DNA of 64,000 nucleotides from Pollenia angustigena (taxonomy: Eukaryota; Arthropoda; Insecta; Diptera; Polleniidae). This document shows, one piece after another, positions 1 to 9,324 of this stretch (position 1 is its first letter; the number at the start of each line of letters is the position of its first letter). The position numbers and the translations under genes are program-made. The stretch spans positions 104,743,284 to 104,807,283 of the forward strand of contig OV884057.1 of the NCBI GenBank assembly GCA_930367215.1, given 5' to 3'. The notes below the pieces were generated by a model, which did no database searches, was not told where the DNA came from, and worked only from the letters and a program-made list of their open reading frames with translations.

Positions 1-109
1 GTTGTATGTTCAATATTAATTGTTGACCTGTGTCGATTATCTATGTTGTCCAATTGGATTGTTATTAAGAATTTTAATATATGACCTTAAGCCAAACAAA
101 AAACACCAA
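1..109. other. unassigned AT-rich edge of window
   Basis: No coding similarity or clear repeat was recognised here. It lies downstream (minus sense) of the protease-to-RT linker of element Y, so it probably belongs to the decayed pol of that element or to a deletion junction. Confidence 0.3.
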
Positions 110-480
110 CAAATTTCAGAATATTTTTGAATTATATCTGATATTGATTTTACTGATGCATTGTCAGAATTTTCATTTACCTTTTTATGATCACGATCAA
201 TTTCATTTAAATTAATCTGGAGGTGTCCTATTCACAATCGTCTAAGCAGGGGTGAATGTTGGGACTCAACTACAAACATTTGTTCTTTTGATTGTTTACC
301 TTGATAACTGACGTTCACTTCTACGACTCCCAGTGGCACGAAAATATCACCAGTATAAGCTCGAAAAGCTATTTTGGTCTTTGGCATTTTAATATTTAAG
401 TTTAATTTATCAAAATCGTTTTTTGGAATCAATGTATAGCCGGCTCCCGAATCTACTTCAAATGTTTTTTTTTCCTTCAA
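110..480 (-). pseudogene. gypsy element Y: aspartic protease and start of protease-RT linker
   Basis: Minus-strand reading shows a retropepsin active site, FEVDSGAG, followed by a hydrophobic strand and a YTLI/FRAYTG-type body typical of the protease of Ty3/gypsy Pol. A second frame continues with a linker ending in IIQKYSEI, the sequence normally just upstream of RT. There is no ATG near the protease, as expected for an internal Pol domain, and the reading is broken by at least one frameshift near 235. The matching gag lies at 4052-4914 on the same strand. The two were separated by insertion of element Z, and RT is not in the window. Family assignment is from motifs; the clade is uncertain. 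Confidence 0.7.
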
Positions 481-544
481 TAAAAATGGTTGTGAAACAT
501 TTCTATTATTCTGAAGATTGTATCACAGTTTTGTTATATATGTA

Positions 545-826
545 TGTGGCACCCTGTGCTCAACTATACCCAATCAGATACTAAATACTGAATACTTTTT
601 ATTGTACCAAATACGCGGTTTCTTAACTTGATACAAAAACTTTTTGATCACATTTTTTTTATTCCTTTTTAGCCTACGCGCGTTGTAAATTCGTTTTTTA
701 AATTGTAAAAAATTAAATTTAGTTTGCAAAATAAAATTGAATTAGATTTGTTTATTTAATAAAAAAATATTAAATTAAACCACCAGGCCTACTTTATTTA
801 TTAATTGGTTAAACGAAATATCCAAA
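545..826 (+). repeat. 5' LTR of element Z
   Basis: It starts TGTGGCACCCTG, ends ATATCCAAA, and is repeated almost exactly at 3769-4051. A PBS-like sequence follows 2 bp after its end. Confidence 0.85.
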
Positions 827-828
827 AG

Positions 829-846
829 TGGTGACCCCGACGTGAT
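829..846 (+). other. primer binding site of element Z
   Basis: TGGTGACCCCGACGTGAT starts with the TGG complementary to a tRNA CCA end, 2 bp after the 5' LTR. The cognate tRNA was not identified. Confidence 0.65.
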
Positions 847-954
847 CTGGTGTCTTACAATTAAATTCTTCCTTGCTACAAAATCGATTCGGACATTTTG
901 TTTTCGACTTTAACAATTATCTAGAACGATCTGTCCGCCATATTTTTTTCTCGA

Positions 955-1312
955 TGAATAACGCAAACGACAGCGGCAATTGTACCGCAATGGTAACTGA
1001 CGGAACCGCTGGCTCACCACAGCACCATGGTTCCGCACAGAACGTTTCACTGTTTACGCACGATTGCCAGTTCCCCAGGTGTCAAACACCAACATCGAGG
1101 CGTGGTTTACAACAATGGACTTTTGGTTCACCGCGTCCGGCATCGTGGCCGACAAGCAAAAAACCCGCAACTATATTGGCGGCGCTCGATCCTAATGTAA
1201 TTTCGCAGTTGGCCGACGTAATTGCTTCCATGCCACTTACCGATAGGTATGAATATACGAAAGCAAAAATAATAGAACATTTTGCTGACAGCGAACAACG
1301 CCGCCTTAACCG
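955..1312 (+). pseudogene. element Z gag remnant
   Basis: An ATG at 955 begins a reading that shifts frame near 1185. Before the shift, a second frame carries NIEAWFTTMDFWF; after it comes AALDPNVISQLADVI, then HFADSEQRRL. Together these match the capsid start of mag-like gypsy Gag proteins. The reading breaks off after SEQRRLNRV and runs straight into protease sequence, so the C-terminal half of capsid, the zinc knuckle and the protease active site have been deleted. It is non-functional as it stands. Confidence 0.65.
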
Positions 1313-1599
1313 GGTCCCCTATAAAGGTTATTGGTGAAAAACGAATAAAATTAGATCTCGGCTTGCACCGTGACTTTCATTGGTCGTTTATCATCGCAAA
1401 CGTTACGTCACTAATAATCGGATCGGATTTCATCAAAAACTTTGATTTGCTGATCGACCTACGGCGCAATCGTCTTATCGACAGTACGACTGGAATTAAA
1501 TCGCAACTCACCTCAGTCACTTTTAGCGAGGAATCTGTCATTAAAACGTTTAATGCAGACACACCCTTTACAGCCATATTAAAAAATTTTCCGAAATAA
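1313..1599 (+). pseudogene. element Z protease C-terminal half
   Basis: The reading contains LDLGLHRDFHWSF, then IIGSDFIKNFDLLIDLRRN, which is the C-terminal half of a mag-like gypsy protease. The catalytic DSGA-type motif is missing because of the upstream deletion. The frame ends at a stop at 1597-1599, just before a second deletion that removed RT. Confidence 0.7.
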
Positions 1600-1639
1600 C
1601 TAAAATGTCGCCTTATGGTTTAACGACGAAGTCTATGAT

Positions 1640-2320
1640 AATGCACAGAATTTAAACGACTTTGCCCAGAAAAGCTCGCGGCAGCCAGAAAAAGTTGCTG
1701 CGATAAAAGATTTTCCAAAGCCTAAAGTGGCTCCAGAACTTAAAAGATTTATCGCCATGGTAAACTTTTATTGAAAGTTCTCGCCACACGCTATTACTTA
1801 CCAGTTGCAGCTTCAACGACTTATTGTCGGTAATAAGAAAAACGATCGCTCTGTCTTGACATGGAACCCAGCCGCCGAAGCCGCTTTCGAACGCTGCAAA
1901 AATGAGCTCGCGAATGCTACGCTCTTGGCTCATCCTGCAGCTGAATCCCAATTAACCTTATACGTAGACGCGTCTGATACGGCAGTAGGAGCAGCATTAC
2001 ACCAAAAAATCGACGGGAATCTGCAACCTCTGGCATTTTATTCAAAAAAACTTACGAAATCACAGACGAAGTACTCAGCATACGATCGTTAACTCTCAGC
2101 TATGTACCAAGCAGTTTGTCACTTCCGTTACATGATAGAAGGGCGTAATTGTTACATCGTGACGGATCACCGTCCCCTAATATTTGCATTTAATCAAAAA
2201 TTGGAAAAAGCCTCGCCGAATACGGCAGCTCGATTTTATAAGTCAGTTCACCGCTGACATTCGCCATACGCCTGGACTAGCGAACGCAGCAGCAGATGCT
2301 CTTTCTCGTATAGATTCGGT
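1640..2320 (+). pseudogene. element Z RT thumb/RNase H remnant
   Basis: The reading starts at the RT connection (KVAAIKDFPKPKVAPELKRF then an in-frame stop) and continues into RNase H with the motif LYVDASDTAVGAALHQ, then [11 protein letters not shown] and ADALSR at the end of the domain. It is broken by TGA/TAA stops near 1774 and 2091 and a frameshift near 2200. RT fingers and palm (LPFG, YxDD) are absent. Similarity is clear at motif level. Confidence 0.75.
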
Positions 2321-3746
2321 TAACCAAATTATCGACTACAACCGCATAGCTCTAGCTCAACACGGCGACGAAGAGCTCCAACAAGCGTTTAAAAACCCCG
2401 AAAGCAACTCAAGTTCTTTAAAGCTGAAGCTATTTTCAATGCCAGGTTGCAGCAATCAAATTTTATGTGTTACAACAACGTCCCACGTTCGCCCCTACAT
2501 TCCGAAGGAATTTCGCACACAAATTTTGCAAACGTTACATAACATGTCGCATCCCGGCGTACGTGCTACTACAAAACTGGTTGCGTGTAGATTTTGTTGG
2601 CCAGGCATACGTAAGGACTGTGCCAATTTCGTTAGAAGTTGTTTGCAGTGTCAAAGGACAAAAATACAAAGGCACACCCGGTCAACAATAGCTAGATATG
2701 ACCCCCCGAAAGAGCGATTTTCGCATATCAATATTGACATCGTCGGCCCCTTTCCATTATGTGAAGGGCAACGTTATTGCCTTACCATAATCGATCGTTT
2801 CACACGATGGCCAGAAGCCGTTCCAATTTCCGACATGTCTGCCGAAGCGGCTGTGAAAGCGATTTTAGCTCAATGGATTTCTCGATTTGGTGTCCCGGCA
2901 AGAATAACATCCGATCGGGGTCGACAATTCGAATCAGGTATTTTTGCTGAATTGATGAAAACTATAGGCTCAACACATCTACGCACCACACCGTACCACC
3001 CCCAATCGAACGGCATCATAGGAAGGTTTCATCGGTCGTTAAAGACTGCGATTTTGTGCCATAACCCGGCAAGGTGGGTACACCATCTACCAGTTATTTT
3101 ACTAGGACTACGGCTTGTTCTCAAACCGGACATAAACGCTTCACCGGCAGAGATGGTTTACGGTTCAACGCTAACAATACCAGGGGAGTTTCTTCAACCA
3201 ACGGAAAATTCTAGTCAGAGCAACGACTACATATCAGAATTTCGCCTAGCAATGCAGAAACTTAAGCCAACCGACACAGCTCATCACATAACGCAACGAA
3301 CTTTCATTTCTAAGGACCTGCAAAACTCGACGCATGTTTTCGTCCGCAATGATTCTATTCGACCGTCGCTTACACATCCTTATGATGGTCCGTACATGGT
3401 TGTAAAACGTTACGAAAAATTTTTCTCCATTTTGATCAGAGGTCGTCCAAATAATATTAGTGTTGACCGGCTGAAACCTGCTTTCATCTCGAGTGATACT
3501 CTTAATAAGAGCCTTAGAGCTCAAGAGGCACCAACTACAACAAACAACACACCTGACGTGGCTTCGAAAATTTTACCAGTTTTTGCAGAAAACAACGATC
3601 TCAACTCTAATACTTCACCAATTGATCTCAACTCCAACGTTGCATCAACGGATATTAATTCGGAATCAAATTGTTCGCTCAATGTAACAAAACCCAAAAC
3701 TACTGCAAGTGGTAGAAGGGTAGTCATTCCTTTAAGGTTCAGGTGA
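2321..3746 (+). pseudogene. element Z integrase (catalytic Glu replaced)
   Basis: One long open frame (2184-3746) carries a gypsy integrase: an HHCC zinc domain ([11 protein letters not shown] ... CLQCQR), a core with NIDIVGPF and ITSDRGRQF supplying two catalytic Asp residues, and a C-terminal chromodomain-free tail. At the third catalytic position the reading is [10 protein letters not shown], where the family has Glu before RFHR. The codon is GGA, so this integrase should be dead in cis. The tail past residue 440 is Ser/Asn-rich. The frame is otherwise intact, meaning the point loss may be recent relative to the deletions upstream. Confidence 0.85.
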
Positions 3747-3768
3747 ACCTCCTCCGGGCGGGGAGTAA
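3745..3768 (+). other. polypurine tract of element Z
   Basis: A purine-biased stretch (cctccgggcggggagtaa) lies immediately 5' of the 3' LTR, the standard plus-strand primer position. Confidence 0.55.
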
Positions 3769-4051
3769 TGTGGCACCCTGTGTTCAACTATACCCAATAA
3801 GATACTAAATACTGAATAATTTTTATTGTACCAAATACGCGGTTTCTTTAACTTGATACAAAAACTTTTTGATCACATTTTTTTTATTCCTTTTTAGCCT
3901 ACATGCGTTGTTAATTCGTTTTTTAAATTGTAAGAAATTAAATTTAGTTTGTAAAATAAAATTGAATTAGATTTGTTTATTTAATAAGAAAATATTAAAT
4001 TAAACCACCAGGCCTACTTTATTTATTAATTGGTTAAACGAAATATCCAAA
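3769..4051 (+). repeat. 3' LTR of element Z
   Basis: Direct copy of 545-826, with scattered substitutions and a 1-bp indel (CTTTAAC versus CTTAAC). Confidence 0.85.
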
Positions 4052-4914
4052 TATATATCAATTATTTGATGAATACCAAACTTATCGTTTTTATCAAGGT
4101 AATCGTCATCAGAAGAGTACGACTCAACAACATTAAAGTACTTGTTTGATTTTTGTTTTAATTTCGATTTTATGCACACTTGTTTCACATGGCCTGTTTT
4201 ATTACATGCTGTGCATTTTAATTTTTCTTGGTTTATTTTGCATTCTTTTGAAAGGTGATTATTTCGGCCGCAGCGAAGGCACAAACCTTCTAAACCAAGT
4301 TTTCGATAACTGACTTTAGCTGGAGAACGATTATGTTTTTGTTTGGATTACCCGATAACTTTTTTGACACTTGTTGTGTAATTTGATGCACCTCACTAGT
4401 AGATGGATTATTTATTAATTTTCGCTGCCTCCAATGCCTTTGCTTTTTCGACGATTTGCATAAAAGAAACAACCGTATTTTCCAATAATTGTTCTCGAAT
4501 TGCATTATCTCTAATACCTCTTGTGAACTGAGCACGGGAAAAAATATCAGCCACGGATCTATTGCACGAGCGTACAAAACCACATACCGCCGCTCTTTTC
4601 TGCCAATCAGCTACAAACTCTGAAATGCTTTGATCTTCATTTTGGATTTCATTTAGAAATCTATGTTGTTCTACAAAAATATTTTTCCTGGGGCAGAAAT
4701 TGAGATTATTTATGTTCTTAGGTGCAGCCAACGTTGACAATAGCGCATAATTTGATGAGCCTACATATTGTAAAATAAGTTTTGCACACATTTCCTTATA
4801 AGCGAGCACTCCTTTCAATTGAAAATGGATTTTAAGTCGTTCTATGTATAAATCAAGTCTCCAGCTTTGGGTCGAACGGGTCAGAATTTGATGTAACGTT
4901 AACGCTGGTAACAT
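4052..4914 (-). pseudogene. gypsy element Y gag (capsid and zinc knuckles)
   Basis: Minus-strand reading starts near MLPALTLHQILTRS and shows a Retrotrans_gag-type capsid (FLNEIQNEDQSISEFVADWQ, then FTRGIRDNAIREQLLE), then two CCHC-type knuckles: CLRCGRNNHLSKEC and CTACNKTGHVKQVC. The second half lies in a shifted frame (breaks near 4410 and 4290). It is cut at 4052 by element Z and continues to the protease left of 545. The organisation and knuckle pair resemble gypsy elements annotated as K02A2.6-like in animals; exact clade unknown. Non-functional. Confidence 0.75.
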
Positions 4915-5025
4915 TTGCTTGTCATTTTAGTAATTTTAGACAGCGCATCGATCAATTTCTCCATTTCGTTCATGGTTCACTTTAGAAATTTTGATTGAGG
5001 TTTATTAGGTTTATCCTCGTCGCCA
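4915..5025 (-). other. element Y 5' leader and primer binding site
   Basis: This is a short untranslated leader between LTR and gag. On the minus strand the sequence directly after the LTR is TGGCGACGAGGATAAACC (5025 down to about 5008), a PBS-like sequence beginning with TGG. Confidence 0.55.
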
Positions 5026-5499
5026 ATTGTTATGTTGTTAATTATTGATAAATGCGTTTTCTGTGTACGATTGCAAATAGTATTTTATTTAACAAGTATT
5101 AAAACATATTAAAAGGCGAGATACGACGTGTGTGATCTAAAACAACGGATACATTCAACAACCAATTAAACAATTATTGTAATAAGATATGGCGGTAACA
5201 AAATATGTATGTATATGCAAACAGGTATAACAATATTTTAAATATAAAAACATAGAAAATAATGATGTCAATCGTTTTGTACTCTATTGCCAATATTACC
5301 ATACAGATAAAACTAATTAGGGATACCACAACAGTGCAACACGAAAAAAAAACCATATACGGACACCACTATACATCGTTGTCTTATTTTATCACGTTCA
5401 TCCGTTTACGTGTGAGTACCTATTTACACATAAGCTTGGTAAGGATAACGGAACAGCAGATCCGCAACGTAAACGTTTACGTAAGAGTAGCGAGGCCTT
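5026..5499 (-). repeat. 5' LTR of element Y (approximate ends)
   Basis: It lies between the PBS-like site and a sharp break in the RT/RNase H reading of element X (after VLGL at about 5500). The inner end reads ACATAACAAT on the minus strand. The outer end is placed only by loss of pol homology. The matching 3' LTR would be left of the window, so this cannot be confirmed internally. Confidence 0.5.
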
Positions 5500-5898
5500 A
5501 AGCCCCAAAACCGATTTAATTTGTTTCTGGCTAGTAGGTAATTTTAAATTTATTATGGCTTCGGCTTTGCTCTTATTCGGTTTTAGTCCTTCTGGAGTCA
5601 ATATATGTCCCAAGTAAGGAGTTTCTGTTGCCAAAGAAACACACATTTTAATTTGGATCTTAAGAACTGCTTTTTCAAGAGTGTAAAAAATCTTATTTAA
5701 ACTATGTGTTCCTGTAATGATGTGCTAAATACCAATATGACATCTAAATATACGAAACAAATTCTATTGACATGATTTCTTTACACGGAATTCATAAGTC
5801 TCTGAGAAGTTGCAGGGGCATTTTTGAGACCAAATGGCATCCTGACGGATTCGAAATGCCCAAAAGGTGCTGAAAAGGCCGTCTTCTGTCCAGAGCTG
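5500..5898 (-). pseudogene. gypsy element X: RT palm to RNase H start
   Basis: The minus strand reads [12 protein letters not shown], then [19 protein letters not shown], a degraded YLDD-like patch, and LGHILTPEGLKPNKSKAEAI with KQIKSVLGL. These are the classic gypsy RT palm and connection motifs. Stops and frameshifts are frequent. The reading ends abruptly at the element Y LTR, suggesting Y inserted into X. Confidence 0.75.
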
Positions 5899-6780
5899 TT
5901 AAATTTGGATAACGATTAGTAATGAATAAGATTCAATTTTAAAAAGAAAGGTATTGATTACATAATTCTCTTTTTTACAATTCCTGATTATTAATTAATT
6001 ATGATTACAAATAATCCATAAATAATTAAGATTAGTAAGGATTACGAGAAAATAATCAAAAATAATCAAAAGTAATCAAAAAAATAATTGACTACTTTCA
6101 AGGTTTATTTTTGATTTTTTTCGATTATGTTTTAAAAATTCAGAATGCGCATCATTTTATACATACATTTTATTTTGAAAGATTTTTGCATTTCATGCAC
6201 ATCATCTTTTTTAAAAACACAAAAAACGGTTATTTTGGAATATCTCAAAAACTGTTCTACTTTTGACAATTCTGACATTATCGGAATATGAAAATTTAAC
6301 ATAAAAATTAGGTCTCAAATTCATTTGGTCAAAAAGTAGTGTAATCAGACATTTTGACCTAAAGATAAATTTTATTATTAAAAGTTTACAACAATTATAG
6401 AAATATACTTAAAAGAAATATATATATGTACTTTATACAAATAGAGCACAAACCCGTGATAAATAAGAAGAATGCAGAATCATGAAGAATGCAAAAATAA
6501 TCAAAATCAATCAAAAGTAATCTTCGAAAGTAGTCAAATTATTTTTCGATTACTTTTTTTATTTTTGATTATTTTTTAGTAATTTTTATTAATCTTGATC
6601 ATTTTTCGATTACACTACGTGACAAAATTTCAACAAAGTCGTGACCAAATTAATCTGGCAGCTAATCTTTATGTAAAATTGTCCGCTGAATCCGAATATG
6701 AAGTCAGAATTGTCAAAAGTAAAACAGTTTTTGAGATATTCCAAAATAACCTTTATTTGTGTTTTTAAAAAAGATGATGT
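5899..6780. mobile_element. inverted-repeat insertion in element X RT (MITE-like, interleaved arms)
   Basis: It interrupts RT exactly between HRQK (6781 side) and QKTAFS (5898 side), with GACAGAA shared at both junctions as a possible target duplication. 6199-6345 (ACATCATCTTTTTTAAAAAC...) is the inverted copy of 6612-6780. A second pair rich in ATAATCAAAAA pairs about 6034-6110 with 6485-6610. The order of arms (L1, L2, R1, R2) is interleaved rather than a simple hairpin. No coding capacity. Confidence 0.65.
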
Positions 6781-7200
6781 GTTTGTTTCTGTCTATGTTC
6801 AGGTTTTACCATTATTTGGTGAAATCTCTTAGCCAAATCTATTGTGGAAAAGTATTGAGCTTTCCCCAATTTGCCTAATATCGATTCAATATTAGGAATG
6901 GGGTAGTTTTCTGCAATGGTGTTGTCATTCAAATTCCTATAATCAATTACAATGCGCCACTTTTTGTTTCCGGAATTATCTTCCTTTTTTGGAACTATCC
7001 AAAGTGGGCTATTATAAGGAGAGGAACTTCCTATTAATATACCCTGCTGTAACATTTCATGCATTTGTCGTTCGATTTCCTGTTCATGTACCTGTAAATC
7101 CTAGAATATATTGGCCTGTCAGTTTTTGTGACTATTTCATGCATAATTTCATGAGTAAAAGTTAAATTATCACCTTCTTGGTAAAATACTTTGGTATATA
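6781..7200 (-). pseudogene. gypsy element X: N-terminal RT
   Basis: Minus-strand reading: FYQEGDNLTFTHEIMHEI, then [17 protein letters not shown] with a frameshift near 7085, [41 protein letters not shown] and [14 protein letters not shown]. This is a canonical gypsy RT fingers region, including the first catalytic Asp (TIDLA). It is interrupted by the inverted-repeat insertion right after HRQK and resumes at 5898. Confidence 0.85.
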
Positions 7201-7236
7201 AAGATAAACTCACTGTTTATTGTTGCTATGATATTA
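7201..7236 (-). pseudogene. element X gag tail joined to RT (deletion junction)
   Basis: When one copy of the TATTA target duplication is ignored, the gag reading ending YELDDNN at 12832 continues in frame here as IIATINSEF. This then merges into the RT linker, so protease and nucleocapsid of X appear to have been deleted before the composite insertion. Confidence 0.5.
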
Positions 7237-7992
7237 GTTGCGTTCGAGAACACAAAAGTTTTTACTATTTTTTACTAAACTTTACTGCGTTTTACGAAAT
7301 TGCGTTCGAGTACACAAAATGCAGTAAATGAGAACATAAAATGAGAGCGAAAAGTGACAGTTCTTGTCTGAGTATTTACAAATTTTTACTGCAGAAATTT
7401 TTGCAGTAAAATTTAGTAAATCAAAAAAACATATGTTTCAAAAGGTAAACAAACAAAAGTAACAAATAAAAAGCATACAAATTGTGAAGAAATTGTTAAA
7501 TAAAAGAAAAGTTGAAAAAAAAAATTAAACCAAAACAAAAATTGAATAAAAGTTAATTAATTAAACTTGTTTGTGAAGCATTTATTTGGCTAAATACAAA
7601 CTTTTGAAATTTTGTTTTGTTATGTTAATTTTTTAGAGTTGTAAAATTGTGAAGTATTTGGATACTTAAGTAATCAATAGCAAAAAATTATTCATGTTCT
7701 TTTAAATAATTAAATCCGCTACAAATTAGTAAAATCAAATAAAATAAAAAACAAACAAATATGAAAGATTACATAAAATAGTTTGTTTGTATTTTCCAAA
7801 CATGCTCGTGCAATAAAAAGTATTTAAGTATTTACGATAAGAAAAAGAGTAAGTAGTCAAAAATGTCAATATTTTTCAACACTTCAATTATTTGCCGTTC
7901 GCGTACTTTTTTGTACAACAGCTTTTTGTGAGAGCAAATTTTTCAGTTTACTCATTTACTGCATTTTACTGTAAAAGTACTCAAACGCACCT
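7237..7992 (+). mobile_element. MITE copy A of the composite unit
   Basis: About 756 bp, AT-rich, non-coding. It starts GTTGCGTTCGAGAACAC and ends with the imperfect complement ...GTACTCAAACGCACC. Subterminal copies of the end motif (TTGCGTTCGAGTACACAAAA at about 7300) and TGCAGTAAATGAG occur at both ends. Its sequence is repeated inverted in 8345-8882 plus 12639-12826. Confidence 0.65.
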
Positions 7993-8344
7993 ATTGTTAC
8001 AAGTAAAACTGGTGTTTTATTGTATAATATCCTTAGTTTTTCTAAAATCTTTGGATAAAGTTTCCTGACGATCTGGCCTAAACAACCAGTGAAATGCGCA
8101 TAGGAATAGCTTATCCCTTCAACAATAAATTTGAGTTTACCAATAGTATGAAATGGGAATTTAGCACATTTAAACGAAACCTTGTTAAAAAAAAAGTTTG
8201 TTATATTGTTTTGGCAATTTCAAAATTTTGTTCTTTTCTTCTTCATTTAAATTGCAATTCCTTATAAGATCATAAATTTTATTTGGTGTTGTCTGTAAAG
8301 CACATACATTATGCATATCAAATGGGTAAATGTTAAATAATATC
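7993..8344 (-). pseudogene. captured gypsy pol fragment between MITE copies
   Basis: Minus-strand reading includes NLNEEEKNKILKLPKQYNKL, then KFPFHTIGKLKF and HFTGCLGQIVRKLYPKI. The second part resembles the C-terminal part of a gypsy protease and the first a protease-RT linker, but the two occur in the reverse of the usual order. An A-run near 8188 may mark a junction. Weak, motif-level evidence. Confidence 0.4.
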
Positions 8345-8882
8345 ACAAAAAGCTGTTGTCCAAAAAAGTACGCGAACGCAAAATTCGTAAAAATTCGTAA
8401 AATAAAGGCAACAGCTGATGGCAAATAATTAAGTGTTGAAAAATGTTGACACTTTTGACTACTTAACTCGTTTTCTTATCGGTACTCGATTAAATACTTT
8501 TTATAACACGAACATTTTTGGAAAATACAAACAAACTATTTTATGTAATCTTTCATATTTGTTTGTTTTTTATTTTATTTGATTTTACTAATTTGTAGCG
8601 GGTTAAATTATTTAAAAGAACATGAATCATTTTTTGCTATAGATTACTTAAGTACCCAAATACTTCACACATTTACAACTCGAAAAAATTAACATAACAA
8701 AAAAAATTTCAAAAGTTTGTATTTAGCCAAATAAATGCTTCACAAACAAGTTTAATTAATTAATATTTATTCACTTTTTGTTTTGGTTAAATTTTTTTTC
8801 AACTTTTCTTTTATTTAACAATTTTTTCACAATTTGTATGCTTTTTATTTGTTTTTTTGTTGGTTTACCTTTTGAAACATAT
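8345..8882 (-). mobile_element. MITE copy B, left part (inverted)
   Basis: Inverted copy of the inner part of copy A, starting CACAAAAAGCTGTTG and lacking about the last 60 bp of that end. It contains a short insertion relative to copy A around 8390. It continues at 12639-12826 beyond the LTR element. Confidence 0.65.
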
Positions 8883-9313
8883 TGTTACGTTTTTCCTTTA
8901 ATAAACGCGTTCGGTTTACTCTCTTTATAATAAACCGTTGAGTTCTTTTAATTGCAAATAAAAATAAGTACACACACTTATTCAACTTTACAAACTTTAT
9001 TATTTTGTTTACAATTGTTAGTTACGAACAGAACCGTTTCACAAAACAAACTAAACTAATTTTACATGAGTCACCCCTTTTTATATTTCATAATTATTTC
9101 TAGATTTTTCCTGAACCTTCCCGTAAAAACTATTTATTATGTTCTATAACCATTTCTAGAAATTACTGGGAAATTTATATAGGAATTATTTTTAAAATAA
9201 CAGTTGTGTTGAAAATTATACATGACAATTTTAAGTAACATAAAACTATAACTTACAAGATAACTTATAACTATAACTATAAATTATTCTTAGATAATTT
9301 AACTTTCGTAACA
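8883..9313 (-). repeat. 3' LTR (minus sense) of Gag mini-element
   Basis: Reads TGTTACG...CGTAACA with short inverted ends. It matches 12208-12638 except around 9015 (T versus C) and 9283 (T versus A). The purine-rich AGTGGAGGGCAG on the minus strand directly precedes it (9314-9326). Confidence 0.9.
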
Positions 9314-9324
9314 CTGCCCTCCAC

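Larger units (their letters stand above)
545..4051 (+). mobile_element. element Z: internally deleted mag-like gypsy LTR retrotransposon
   Basis: Two direct LTRs of about 282 bp flank an internal region with PBS, gag remnant, protease remnant, RNase H and integrase in gypsy order. Most of capsid/nucleocapsid and nearly all RT are missing, so it is non-autonomous. It sits inside the minus-strand element Y, separating gag from protease. The flanks are similar but not identical (ATGTA before 545, ATATA from about 4051), so a target duplication is only suggested. LTR copies differ by several substitutions and one indel, so it is not very recent. The integrase sequence most resembles the mag lineage from memory of that family. 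Confidence 0.85.

Noticed and set aside
7993..8344. The segment as part of the element X pol in its original place
   Set aside because: Ignoring the whole 7237-12826 unit keeps gag open across TATTA, and the motif order in the segment is wrong for X pol, so it is carried by the composite unit.
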